Shown here piece after piece: positions 26,071 to 33,375 of a DNA stretch of 64,000 bases. Numbering within the stretch: the first letter of the stretch is position 1; every line of letters begins with the position of its first letter. The notes below the pieces were generated by a model. It saw only the letters and a program-made list of their open reading frames with translations. It ran no database searches and was not told the DNA's origin. The stretch is from PALSA-610 sp038239145 (GTDB lineage Bacteria > Actinomycetota > Acidimicrobiia > IMCC26256 > PALSA-610), in NCBI GenBank assembly GCA_038239145.1, contig JBBSFB010000001.1, forward strand, positions 62,001-126,000, given 5' to 3'. Position numbers and translations under genes: made by a program.

Positions 26071-26318
26071 GCCGTGTTCGCGGTGCACACCTTCGAGGAA
26101 TGCGGCCATCGCCTCGGGATGGGCGGCAACCATGGCGGGTGCGAGGCGGGTGAGCTGCTCGGTCGCGTCGGGATGGGCGCGCTTGTAGTAGTCGATGAGC
26201 TGTTGCATCGCGGCACCAGCCGCTGGGGGAGGACCCAGCCGCCGTCGGCGGTCTCGTACCCGCCCAGGTCACGGAAGTTGAAGCAGCCCTCGAAGACGAT
26301 CCGACGCTCGAAGCTCAT
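25996..26318 (-). pseudogene. Gutted protein-tyrosine-phosphatase-like gene
   Basis: From ATG 26318 the frame reads MSFERRIVFEGCFNFRDLGG then YETADGGWV, the start of the Tyr3/lipid phosphatases that begin with a N-F-R-D-L-G-G motif. At about 26205 the sense moves to a second frame, MQQLIDYYKRAHPD, through AMAAFLEGVHREHGSFDDL to IGVRDAPERIRHNVLA, which is the typical C-terminal helix pair of the same family. The catalytic centre (HCxxGKDRTG) and about 130 residues between are absent. The ends are fused by an internal deletion with a frame change. The 3' end overlaps the TauE gene on the opposite strand. Confidence 0.65.
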
Positions 26319-26571
26319 GGGTGCGGCCTGCACTCCTCCAGGGTAAGGGGCGGATGTCACGGTCCGCCGAACGGAAGATGAACACCACGCCGAGGGGCGG
26401 TGACGGCTCCGAAACCCGCTTGTCTTCGTGCCCCTCCGGCGTTCTCATGAATGCAAGCGCGTCGGCGGCGACTTGCCGTCATGGAGGTGAGGCAACCGCC
26501 GCCGACGGTGCAAGCGATCTTCCGGAGACGACCGGGACGGCCCATACGCCGTGGATCGTGACGGCCATCGG

Positions 26572-26868
26572 CTAGGAAGCGAAGGCGGAGAACGCGTCGA
26601 GGATCGGCGCCGCGTCGGCTGGAACGGAGACACTCAACCGGATGCCGCCCGCGTCGAGCCGGATCTCGAAGCGGAAGAACGGGCAACACGCGACCTCGCG
26701 CTGGGCCAGGGCTGCGAGCCGACCGAGGTCGGTCGCCGGGTCGAGCTGCAACGTGTAGGTCGTCGCGCTTTGCCGCTCGCTCGAAACGACCGACGCGGCG
26801 AGGAGCGCTTGCCATTCGCCGAGTTGCGCACGTGCCGCGCCATTGTCGAGCGAACAGGCGACGGGCAC
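26572..26868 (-). CDS. Small Cys-Cys-Pro-Phe protein linked to arsR
   Basis: A 98-residue protein: VPVACSLDNGAARAQLGEWQ, then a beta-alpha-beta pattern with LAQREVACCPFFRFEIRLD (about residues 55-73) and a final strand-helix. This layout (ACSL-, a central E-x-x-C-C-P-F-F, and an acidic C-terminus) is common in small proteins found beside ArsR/MerR metal regulators. The vicinal Cys pair could bind As(III), Hg(II) or another soft metal; function is not established. GTG 26868 is the best start, as no ATG lies in frame before it. It is 40 bp downstream of arsR on the same strand. Confidence 0.6.
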   Translation of the reverse strand: MPVACSLDNGAARAQLGEWQALLAASVVSSERQSATTYTLQLDPATDLGRLAALAQREVACCPFFRFEIRLDAGGIRLSVSVPADAAPILDAFSAFAS

Positions 26869-26908
26869 AGGGATACGGGTGGTCGGGCGACCCGTCCGGT
26901 TCGAAGGG

Positions 26909-27274
26909 TCAGGCGAGGACGGCACGAAGGCTCGCGATCCGGTCGGGTGCGATGGTCCACCACATCCAGCGTCCCCGTTTCTCGCCGATGATGAGGCCGG
27001 CGTCGGCGAGGGCCTTGGTGTGGTGACTGATGGTCGGCTGCGACTTCCCGAGCGGGCGCTCGAGATCGCAGGAGCAGACCTCGCCCGCTTGGGCGACAAG
27101 GCTCAGGAGCCGCAGGCGCACCGGGTCGGCGAGCGCGGCGAACGCGTGCGCCAGGCCAATCGCGTCCGTCTCCGCCAACGGCGCCGAGAGCAGCGAGGAG
27201 CAGCACTCTTTCGATACCGCCACCTTCGTCTTCGCCACGGCCCCTCGATCTTCAGGATCTTCCGTCGTGCACAT
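26909..27274 (-). CDS. arsR: ArsR-family metalloregulator
   Basis: A 121-residue winged-helix repressor. The DNA-recognition helix is in GKSQPTISHHTKALADAGLI (about residues 73-92), preceded by the sensor motif EVCSCDL, which matches the C-x-C of As(III)/Sb(III)-sensing ArsR proteins. An extra N-terminal Cys pair (KECCSS) could add thiol ligands as in CadC/SmtB-like or Corynebacterium ArsR. ATG 27274 is chosen because the upstream in-frame codons (to 27316) read into the probable operator. A cation efflux or arsenite pump, which normally is adjacent, is not present. Confidence 0.85.
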   Translation of the reverse strand: MCTTEDPEDRGAVAKTKVAVSKECCSSLLSAPLAETDAIGLAHAFAALADPVRLRLLSLVAQAGEVCSCDLERPLGKSQPTISHHTKALADAGLIIGEKRGRWMWWTIAPDRIASLRAVLA

Positions 27275-27305
27275 TGATACCCAGCGATACAACCGCAGCG
27301 CATTG

Positions 27306-27327
27306 TACATCGACAACCGCCAATGTA
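27306..27327. promoter_or_regulatory. Possible ArsR operator (inverted repeat)
   Basis: TACAT (27306-27310) and ATGTA (27323-27327) form an inverted repeat with 12 bases between; 7 of 11 half-site bases match. It lies 32 bp before the arsR start, where autoregulation would be expected. Confidence 0.35.
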
Positions 27328-27439
27328 TCGCAGGCGTCCGCCATGTCTCGCGTGCAGATCGCGCGCAACGTCTGCTACCTCGACGCGCGTGAGCGCACTG
27401 CTGAAGAGTCTCGACCGCGACGTCAGGTAGCGAGCACGC

Positions 27440-28609
27440 TCAACTGAGCGCATACGCGCGTAGGAGCTCGGCGCTCCCGCGCGGCTCGCGGTCACGCGAG
27501 AAGCAACCGAACTGCACGCCGAAGCCGTAGTTCCACTCGTAGTTGTCGACGCCGGTCCAATGAAAGAAGCCGCGCACGTCGACACCATCGTCGATCGCGT
27601 GCTCGACGAGCGTGAGGGACTCGCGCAAGATGTCGCAGCGCCATTCGTCGTCGTCGGTACCGACGCCGTGCTCACAGATCAGCAACGGTCGGCCCGGCAA
27701 CTCGTCGTGCAGCGTGTGCAATACGATCGCGAGCCCTTCGCTCCACGGCGCGCTCCGCATCGGACCGACGCGCGCGTTCGTGGGGTACGGGACGATCTTT
27801 CCTTCCGCATCGACCCCGGTCGCGGTGTAGTACGAGAAGCCGATGAGGTCGCACGCCTCTCGAAGATCGGGAACCTCGCGAGCGGCGCGGCCCGGGAGCT
27901 CGAGCACGCCGTCGCGATCGGCGCGCATCCAGATATTCCACATCATCGCGTCGAGACGGTCCCGCATCGAGTCCGCGGGGATCGTGTCGGCCACGGTGAA
28001 CACCGGCGACAGGTTGTGGATCGTCGCGACGGGCTTGCCGCCGCCCCGGAGCTCTCTCCACGCGTCGCGCTGGGCCAGGAGCGTGGCGCCGAGCATGTCG
28101 AACCGCTTCTGGCCGTGCGGGTAGATCCCCGCGAATGCGCCCGGCTCGTTGATCGGCTTCCAACCGAACACGAGATCACCGAACGTCTCCGCGCAGAAGG
28201 CGACGTGGCGGGCCCAGTAGTAGGAGCGGGCGCGGTCGTCGACGAAGCCGCCGCCCATCTCGGTGAACCAGCCGGGCAGCGTGAAGTGGTGGAGGCAGAC
28301 CCACGGCGACACCCCGGCCGCCCGGGCCGCGGTGAGGATCTCCGCGTAGTGCTCGACGGCCGCGTTGTCGCGGTGGCCCTCCTCGGGCTCGATCCGCGCC
28401 CACTCGACGGAGATGCGGTGGTGCGTGAGGCCGTGCTGGGCGTAGAGCTCGAAGTCCTCGGCGAAGCGCTGCCCGAAGCCGTTGCCGTCGCCACTGTCCG
28501 GCATCTTTCCGGCGCGCTCCAGCGCGAACCAGTCCGACGCGGGGGCCGCGCCCTCGGCCTGGGTCGACGATGCGCCCGTTCCCCACCAGAAGCCCGGCGC
28601 AAATGTCAC
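27440..28609 (-). CDS. GH1-family beta-glycosidase
   Basis: A 389-residue TIM-barrel glycosidase. It starts with FAPGFWWGTGASSTQAEG (family GH1 signature F-x-W-G-x-A/G-x-S), has the acid/base Glu in WKPINEPGAFAG (about residue 158), the substrate Tyr region GFSYYTATGV, and the nucleophile Glu in LLICEHGVGTDDD (replacing the more usual I-T-E-N-G), followed by GFFHWTGVDNYEWNYGF. Both catalytic Glu are kept, so it is probably active on beta-glucosides or galactosides. It is shorter than most GH1 proteins (430-480). No signal peptide: cytoplasmic. GTG 28609 is fixed by TACCGT 6 bases before. Confidence 0.87.
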   Translation of the reverse strand: MTFAPGFWWGTGASSTQAEGAAPASDWFALERAGKMPDSGDGNGFGQRFAEDFELYAQHGLTHHRISVEWARIEPEEGHRDNAAVEHYAEILTAARAAGVSPWVCLHHFTLPGWFTEMGGGFVDDRARSYYWARHVAFCAETFGDLVFGWKPINEPGAFAGIYPHGQKRFDMLGATLLAQRDAWRELRGGGKPVATIHNLSPVFTVADTIPADSMRDRLDAMMWNIWMRADRDGVLELPGRAAREVPDLREACDLIGFSYYTATGVDAEGKIVPYPTNARVGPMRSAPWSEGLAIVLHTLHDELPGRPLLICEHGVGTDDDEWRCDILRESLTLVEHAIDDGVDVRGFFHWTGVDNYEWNYGFGVQFGCFSRDREPRGSAELLRAYALS

Positions 28610-28614
28610 GGGGG

Positions 28615-28621
28615 TACGGTA
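28615..28621. promoter_or_regulatory. Overlapping divergent -10 elements (GH1 / VWA genes)
   Basis: TACGGTA provides TACGGT on the plus strand (28615-28620, 6 bases before ATG 28627) and TACCGT on the minus strand (28621-28616, 6 bases before GTG 28609). The two hexamers share five base pairs and the two starts are only 17 bp apart. Neither gene has a Shine-Dalgarno sequence. Confidence 0.6.
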
Positions 28622-28626
28622 ACGGC

Positions 28627-30627
28627 ATGTCGTCCCGCGCCCAATACTCCCGCTGGGATGGCACCCAGACCGGGTTCGACCTCGACGCCGATGCGCTGCT
28701 CGAGGAGATGACCGACGATCTCCTCTACCACGGTGATCTCAACGCAGCCCTGCGTCGGATGATGCAGCAGGGATTTCAGGATCGCCAGGGTCGGGACGTG
28801 CAGGGCATGCGCGAGATGCTCGAGAAGCTGCGCGAGCAGCGGCGCGAGCAACTCGACCGCTTCGACCTCGGCGGCGTGTACGAGGACATCGCGAACCGCC
28901 TCGACGAGATCGTCGAGGAAGAGCGCTCGGGTATCGAAAGGCGCGTCGACGAAGCCCAGCAATCGGGGGACAAGCGTCGCGAAGAGTTACTCGACGAGCT
29001 CGCGCAGCAGCGGCGCGACCAGTTGGAACAGCTTCCGCCCGATCTCGCCGGTCGCGTCAGCGACCTCCAGGAATACGACTGGATGGACGACAACGCCCGC
29101 CAGCACTTCGAAGATCTGATGGAGGAGTTGAAGAAGCAGCTCCTCGACTCGATGTTCAAACAGCTCAACGAAGGCATGTCGCAGATGTCGCCCGAGCAGC
29201 TCGCGCGCATGAAGGACATGATGGCCGAGCTGAACCACATGCTCGAGCAACGGGAGGCGGGGGAGGAGCCCGACTTCGAGGGGTTCATGGAGCGGTTCGG
29301 CGACTTCTTCCCCGACAACCCGCAGACCCTCGACGAGCTCCTCGAGCAGATGGCGCGCCAGATGGCGCAGATGCAGCAGCTGCTCAACTCGATGTCGCCC
29401 GAACAGCGCGCCCAGCTGCAGGAGATGGCGAACGCGCTTCTCGACGACATGGACCTGCGCTGGCAGGTCGAGCAGCTCGGCCAGAACCTGCGCAACGCGT
29501 TCCCGCAGGCGGGTTGGGGGCAGGGCATGAACTTCCGCGGCGACGAGCCGCTGCCTCTCGACGGGATGAGCGGTCTGCTCGACCAGCTCGGGGACATCGA
29601 CGCGCTGGAGAACCTGCTCCGCAACGCGACCAGTCCGGGGCCGCTCGCCGAGGTCGACCTCGACAAGGTGCGCGAGCTCCTCGGCGACGATGCCGCCCGT
29701 TCACTGCAACAGCTCGCCAACCTCGCCAAGTCGCTCGAGGAAGCCGGCCTCATCGAGCAGCGCGAAGGCCGTATGGAGCTCACGCCCAAGGGCATCCGTC
29801 GCATCGGTCAGCGCGCGCTCGGCGACCTCTTCAAGCGATTGCTGAACGACCGCGCCGGGCGCCACGAGATCGAGCGGGCCGGGTTCGGGCACGAACGCTC
29901 CGACGAGCACAAGCCCTACGAGTACGGCGACCCGTTCCACCTCGACGTCGGCCGCACGCTCCGCAACGCGATCACCCGCCAGGGCTCCGGTACCCCGGTG
30001 CACATGCTCCCGGAAGACTTCGAGATCGAGCGCACCGAACAGCTGTCGCGCAGCGCCACCGTCCTCATGCTCGACGTGTCGCTCTCGATGGAGATGCGGG
30101 GCCGCTTCCTCGCCGCCAAGAAGGTCGCGATGGCGTTGCACGCGCTCATCAGCTCGCAGTTCCCGCGCGACTACCTGGGCATGGTCAGCTTCGGTCGCGT
30201 CGCCCGCGAGGTGAAGCCGGCGCGCCTGCCCGAGGCCACCTGGGACTTCGAGTGGGGCACCAACATGCAGCACGCGCTGCTGCTCGCGCGCCAGCTGCTG
30301 GCGCGCCAGACCGGCCGCAAGCAGATCATCATGATCACCGACGGCGAGCCGACCGCTCATATCCAAGAGAACGGCGAGCCCTTCTTCGACTACCCGCCCG
30401 ACCCGCTCACGATCGAGATGACCCTGCGGGAGGTGCAGCGCTGCACCAAGGACGGCATCCGCATCAACACCTTCATGCTCGAGGACAACTTCTACCTGCG
30501 GGAGTTCGTCGAGCGCATGATGAAGATGAACCGTGGACGCGCGTTCTACACGACGCCCGAGACGCTGGGTGACTACGTGCTCGTCGACTTCCTCGACCAG
30601 AAGCGCACGCAACGTCGCGCGGGCTGA
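28627..30627 (+). CDS. VWA-domain protein, likely partner of the AAA+ ATPase
   Basis: A 666-residue protein. The first about 300 residues are very rich in Gln, Glu, Met and Arg and predict long coiled coils (for example QMARQMAQMQQLLNSMSPEQ near residue 245). The C-terminal 200 residues form a VWA domain with the MIDAS motif LDVSLSM (about residue 481), a later Thr in WGTNMQHALLLARQLL and Asp in MITDGEP. Together with MoxR/ChlI-like ATPases such CoxE-like proteins form chaperone machines that mature or remodel target enzymes or regulate stress responses. The partner ATPase at 23567 is separated by five genes. ATG start set by TACGGT. A hairpin lies just after the stop. Confidence 0.85.
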   Translation: MSSRAQYSRWDGTQTGFDLDADALLEEMTDDLLYHGDLNAALRRMMQQGFQDRQGRDVQGMREMLEKLREQRREQLDRFDLGGVYEDIANRLDEIVEEERSGIERRVDEAQQSGDKRREELLDELAQQRRDQLEQLPPDLAGRVSDLQEYDWMDDNARQHFEDLMEELKKQLLDSMFKQLNEGMSQMSPEQLARMKDMMAELNHMLEQREAGEEPDFEGFMERFGDFFPDNPQTLDELLEQMARQMAQMQQLLNSMSPEQRAQLQEMANALLDDMDLRWQVEQLGQNLRNAFPQAGWGQGMNFRGDEPLPLDGMSGLLDQLGDIDALENLLRNATSPGPLAEVDLDKVRELLGDDAARSLQQLANLAKSLEEAGLIEQREGRMELTPKGIRRIGQRALGDLFKRLLNDRAGRHEIERAGFGHERSDEHKPYEYGDPFHLDVGRTLRNAITRQGSGTPVHMLPEDFEIERTEQLSRSATVLMLDVSLSMEMRGRFLAAKKVAMALHALISSQFPRDYLGMVSFGRVAREVKPARLPEATWDFEWGTNMQHALLLARQLLARQTGRKQIIMITDGEPTAHIQENGEPFFDYPPDPLTIEMTLREVQRCTKDGIRINTFMLEDNFYLREFVERMMKMNRGRAFYTTPETLGDYVLVDFLDQKRTQRRAG

Positions 30628-30637
30628 TCTCGGGCGC

Positions 30638-30660
30638 GGGCTGAAAACGATTCAGCACCC
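30638..30660 (+). terminator. Hairpin after the VWA gene
   Basis: GCTGAA and TTCAGC pair around a 5-base loop, extended by GG/CC pairs past a bulged A. It begins about 11 bases after the VWA stop. There is no T-run, so intrinsic termination is only possible. Confidence 0.4.
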
Positions 30661-30728
30661 GGCCGGGGCGCCGATGGAATGAGACCGGACACGGATGTTC
30701 GGTGAGCTCACTCATGGAGGAGGTCGCG

Positions 30729-31139
30729 GTGGTCCCGCGCGTGCTCATGGTGCAACCGGGTCCGGGCCTAATCGGCGCCGATCTCGAAGCCGCCGAATCG
30801 GTCATTGCCGGCGACGGCGATACCGCGCTCGAGATGCTGCGGCGAGAGCGGTTCGACGCCGTGATCGTCGATCTGGGGCTGGCGCCCCTCGACGGCTGGT
30901 GCGTGCTCGCGACCATCGGGAACTGGGTGGAGCGGCCGAGGTTGGTCGCCATCGCCCCGGCCGGTAATCGCGCTCCGGAGCACGTCGGACGGGCTCTCGT
31001 GCTGGGTGCAGATTTGTGCATGGCGGCGGGAACTCTCCCCGATGCGCGAGCGTTGACACGTTCGACAAAGGAGAGAGAATGCCCACAACCCCCCATGACC
31101 AGCTTCCCACGACGGACGCCGAGTGGCGTGAGCGCCTGA
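30729..31139 (+). CDS. Receiver-like (REC) domain protein
   Basis: A 136-residue protein with a degenerate response-regulator fold: RVLMVQPG as strand 1 (the usual acidic pair is missing), FDAVIVDLGLAPLDGWCVLATI as strand 3 with the putative phospho-Asp kept, and LVAIAPAGNR as strand 4. The Lys of strand 5 is not obvious. It may be a phosphorylation-independent or inert receiver. GTG 30729 is preferred since AGGAGG is 6 bases before it. The last 20 codons overlap msrB in another frame, which is unusual and may mean the true domain ends earlier in evolution terms. Confidence 0.5.
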   Translation: MVPRVLMVQPGPGLIGADLEAAESVIAGDGDTALEMLRRERFDAVIVDLGLAPLDGWCVLATIGNWVERPRLVAIAPAGNRAPEHVGRALVLGADLCMAAGTLPDARALTRSTKERECPQPPMTSFPRRTPSGVSA

Positions 31140-31498
31140 CCCAGACTCAGTTCGAGGTGGCCCGCAAGGCGGGAACCGAGCGGGCCTTCACGGGCGAGTA
31201 CTGGGACTGCCACGACGACGGCACGTACGTCTGCGTCTGTTGCGACGCGCCGTTGTTCTCGTCGGAGACCAAGTTCGAGTCCGGCACCGGCTGGCCGAGC
31301 TTCTTCCAATCCGTCGGCAGCGACGCGGTCGAAGAGGACGTCGACCAGAGCCACGGTATGGTCCGGACCGAGGCGAAGTGCCAGAACTGCGGCGCCCATC
31401 TGGGCCACGTGTTCCCGGACGGCCCTCGTCCGACCGGCCTTCGCTACTGCATGAACTCGGCATCGTTGCGCCTCGCCAAGGACGTCGAGGAGGCCTGA
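31079..31498 (+). CDS. msrB: Peptide-methionine (R)-S-oxide reductase
   Basis: A 139-residue MsrB that repairs oxidised methionine. The two zinc CxxC pairs are CVCCDAP (residues about 47-50) and CQNCGAH (about 96-99); FESGTGWPSFF and HLGHVFPDGP are the substrate-pocket signatures, and the catalytic Cys is in RYCMNSASL. No resolving Cys near residue 60 is obvious, so recycling may be direct by thioredoxin with the Cys in other positions. ATG 31079 follows AAGGAGAG. It overlaps the end of the receiver-like gene. Confidence 0.93.
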   Translation: MPTTPHDQLPTTDAEWRERLTQTQFEVARKAGTERAFTGEYWDCHDDGTYVCVCCDAPLFSSETKFESGTGWPSFFQSVGSDAVEEDVDQSHGMVRTEAKCQNCGAHLGHVFPDGPRPTGLRYCMNSASLRLAKDVEEA

Positions 31499-31501
31499 GG
31501 C

Positions 31502-31517
31502 GATCCCGGCCGGGATC
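31502..31517. repeat. 16-bp perfect palindrome after msrB
   Basis: GATCCCGGCCGGGATC, four bases after the msrB stop. It could form a short hairpin acting as terminator, or be a protein binding site. Confidence 0.4.
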
Positions 31518-31586
31518 TACGGCTGACATCGATCACAGCCGGGCGCAGTCCTGGGGATCACCCACGGGACGGCCGTTACTTCATTC

Positions 31587-31838
31587 GTGACGGCTCTCAC
31601 CGTGGGTGTGACCACGGCCAAGTATCCAGAGTGCAAGCGGGGAGTGGCGACCAACGTCGCCGCGTGCCTGGCTCGGCACAGCGCCGTGTCGGACCGGGTC
31701 TGCGTCGCGCGCGATCGCGGCGACCTCGGTCTCGTTCGCCTCGCGCTCGCCATCCCCGAGCTCGACGACGCCGTAGCCGATCTCTTGGCGGGCTTTCTTG
31801 AAGGTCGCGACCACGCCCTGCACTTCCTTCCGATCTAG
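31587..31838 (+). CDS. Small ParA/MinD-like remnant with degenerate P-loop
   Basis: An 83-residue frame reading VGVTTAKYPECKRGVATNVA then RVCVARDRGDLGLVRLAL. The pattern (strand V-G-V-x-x-A-K, a loop where KGGVGKT would be, N-V-A-A helix, then R-V-C-V-x-D-x-x-G-D-L-G) is that of the first 60 residues of ParA/MinD/CpaE ATPases, but the P-loop Gly-Lys-Thr is lost and the protein stops before the switch regions. It could be a decayed gene or a small adaptor. The GTG at 31587 has no clear ribosome-binding site. Coding status is uncertain. Confidence 0.4.
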   Translation: MTALTVGVTTAKYPECKRGVATNVAACLARHSAVSDRVCVARDRGDLGLVRLALAIPELDDAVADLLAGFLEGRDHALHFLPI

Positions 31839-32062
31839 GCGAGCTCGGGTCTGCGCGGGAGCCGGGGCGGACGCCGATTACGGCCTGTGCGCAGTCGCAG
31901 TGCGGGCTCTGCGCCGCCGACCGCCAAAACTCCCCCTTGCGCCCCGGGAACCGGGTTGACAGAATGACGCCGTTGTAATTCCATCGGCGGCATTCAAGGC
32001 CCGGCCGAGCCCGGGAGCCCACCGGCAGATGGTCTGATCACGAGCGAGCGAGGGGGCAGCCG

Positions 32063-32347
32063 ATGAGAGAGATGTTGATTCACCTCGACGTCGACGCCGG
32101 AGATCGGCGTTGGCAGGAACGAGCGAACTGCCTCGGAGTCGACCCCGACCTGTTCTTTCCGGAGCGGGGCGCTTCCACCAAGGAGGCGAAAGCCGTCTGC
32201 GGGGGTTGCGAGGTGAAGACCGAATGCCTCGAGTACGCGCTGCGGCACGGCGAGAAGTTCGGGATCTGGGGCGGGATGTCCGAGCGGGAGCGCCGCCGGA
32301 TCCGTCGCCAACGGGCACTGGCCCGGCGCGGTCTCGCGACTGCATAA
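32063..32347 (+). CDS. WhiB-family iron-sulfur transcription factor
   Basis: A 94-residue Wbl protein. Four cluster-binding Cys are in ANCLGVD (near residue 23), VCGGCEVKTEC (near 46, 49 and 55), with the LEYAL spacer and the GIWGGMSERERRRIRR turn and basic C-terminal tail that contacts DNA. The [4Fe-4S] cluster senses O2 or NO and these proteins act with the principal sigma factor. A GGGGGC ribosome-binding sequence is 5 bases before the ATG. A TTGACA lies at 31956-31961 upstream without a good -10 at the right distance. Closest functional type cannot be told. Confidence 0.92.
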   Translation: MREMLIHLDVDAGDRRWQERANCLGVDPDLFFPERGASTKEAKAVCGGCEVKTECLEYALRHGEKFGIWGGMSERERRRIRRQRALARRGLATA

Positions 32348-32381
32348 TCCCCGGCGCGCACACCTGGCGCCGGAGACCGCG

Positions 32382-33272
32382 TCAGCGAGGTCCGAGTGGA
32401 TCTCCCGGCCACCAACGCGGTCCCTTGCCGACCCTGACCTCGATGGTCGACTCCGCGTCGAGGCCGCTCCAACTCAAGAAATCGTCGGTGCAGCGGTCGA
32501 GGTCGCGACCGGGGATGAGACCGACGAGCTCGACATTCGCGACGTCGGTCCCGTAGCCGCGCGCGAGTTCGCGCACGTGCAGGCACGCGTCCTGCACGCC
32601 GGTCTGTTCGAGCGCGACGAGGTTCATCGAGACCTGGACGCGCCCGGTCGCGGGCAGCGCGAAGCCGAGCGCCCGAACGCCGCGCAGTCCGCCCGACCGT
32701 TCGCGCATCTCCCGGGCGATGCGACGGGCGATGCTGATATCGCGACTCACCAGCACGCAGTTGCAGGCGACGAGCGGGGCGCGCGCGCCGACCGCGGTGG
32801 CGCCGAGCCGCGGATTGGGTGCATGAGGACCGAAGTCGGGCGGCCGGCTGCGAAAGCTGGTGGAGCGAGCGTTCGGCAGATCCCGGTGCTCGGGGTCGGC
32901 TTCGTCGTACAGGAACACCGGCACCGCGAACTCGCGAGCCCACCACTCGGCGAAGTCCCGGGCAACGCTCGCGGCCTGCTCACGTTCGGCCTCGGACCCG
33001 CCGAGCGCGACGAACGGCACGACGTCGAGCGCGCCGAAGCGTGGGTGCTCGCCCTCGTGCTCGACGATCGAGCACCGTTCCGCGATCGCAGCCGCGAGCA
33101 ACCGTGCTCCACCGACCGCGTCGCGAGGGCCGGGCCCGGCGAGGGTGAACACCGACCGGTGATGGTCGCCGTCGGCGTGCACGTCGACGAGAGCCGGGCC
33201 GCACGCCTGCGCGATGGCTGCGAGCACGTCCATGTCGCGCCCCTCGGACACGTTGACGACGCACTCCAGCAC
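32382..33272 (-). CDS. Glutamate formimidoyltransferase (FTCD N-terminal type)
   Basis: A 296-residue protein with the formiminotransferase N- and C-subdomains: CVVNVSEGRDMDVL (residues 4-17), the catalytic-site DVHADGDHHRSVFTLAG (about 29-45) and EHPRFGALDVVPFVALGG (about 74-92), then GVRALGFAL and RVQVSMNL. The enzyme transfers the formimino group between formiminoglutamate and tetrahydrofolate; bacterial homologues may serve histidine breakdown or 5-formyl-THF metabolism. No hut genes are seen nearby. GTG start is 7 bases after a TACGAT -10. Confidence 0.85.
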   Translation of the reverse strand: MLECVVNVSEGRDMDVLAAIAQACGPALVDVHADGDHHRSVFTLAGPGPRDAVGGARLLAAAIAERCSIVEHEGEHPRFGALDVVPFVALGGSEAEREQAASVARDFAEWWAREFAVPVFLYDEADPEHRDLPNARSTSFRSRPPDFGPHAPNPRLGATAVGARAPLVACNCVLVSRDISIARRIAREMRERSGGLRGVRALGFALPATGRVQVSMNLVALEQTGVQDACLHVRELARGYGTDVANVELVGLIPGRDLDRCTDDFLSWSGLDAESTIEVRVGKGPRWWPGDPLGPR

Positions 33273-33279
33273 GGCCCGG

Positions 33280-33285
33280 ATCGTA
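33280..33285 (-). promoter_or_regulatory. -10 element for formimidoyltransferase
   Basis: TACGAT on the minus strand, 7 bases before the GTG at 33272; no Shine-Dalgarno sequence. Confidence 0.5.
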
Positions 33286-33363
33286 CGCCGCCCCCCGCTC
33301 GACCCGGCGTGAATAGCGGAGGCATTATGTGCCCCAACTCACGCCGGTTTGGGCGGTGGTCAG

Positions 33364-33369
33364 TAGCCT
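33364..33369 (+). promoter_or_regulatory. -10 element for LLM oxidoreductase
   Basis: TAGCCT, 6 bases before the ATG at 33376; no Shine-Dalgarno sequence. Confidence 0.5.
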
Positions 33370-33375
33370 GCGCGC

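Noticed and set aside
26319..26571. 253-bp stretch between the phosphatase remnant and the CCPFF gene as a hidden gene
   Set aside because: Frames through it are Arg-rich without start signals or motifs; nothing supported beyond intergenic DNA.
27440..28609. GH1 protein as another pseudo-enzyme because of CEHG instead of TENG
   Set aside because: Both catalytic Glu (INEP and CEHG) are present; the neighbouring variation is within what GH1 tolerates.
31839..32062. TTGACA at 31956 as a strong whiB promoter
   Set aside because: The best following -10-like sequence is only 14 bp away and is not TANNNT, so no promoter was called.
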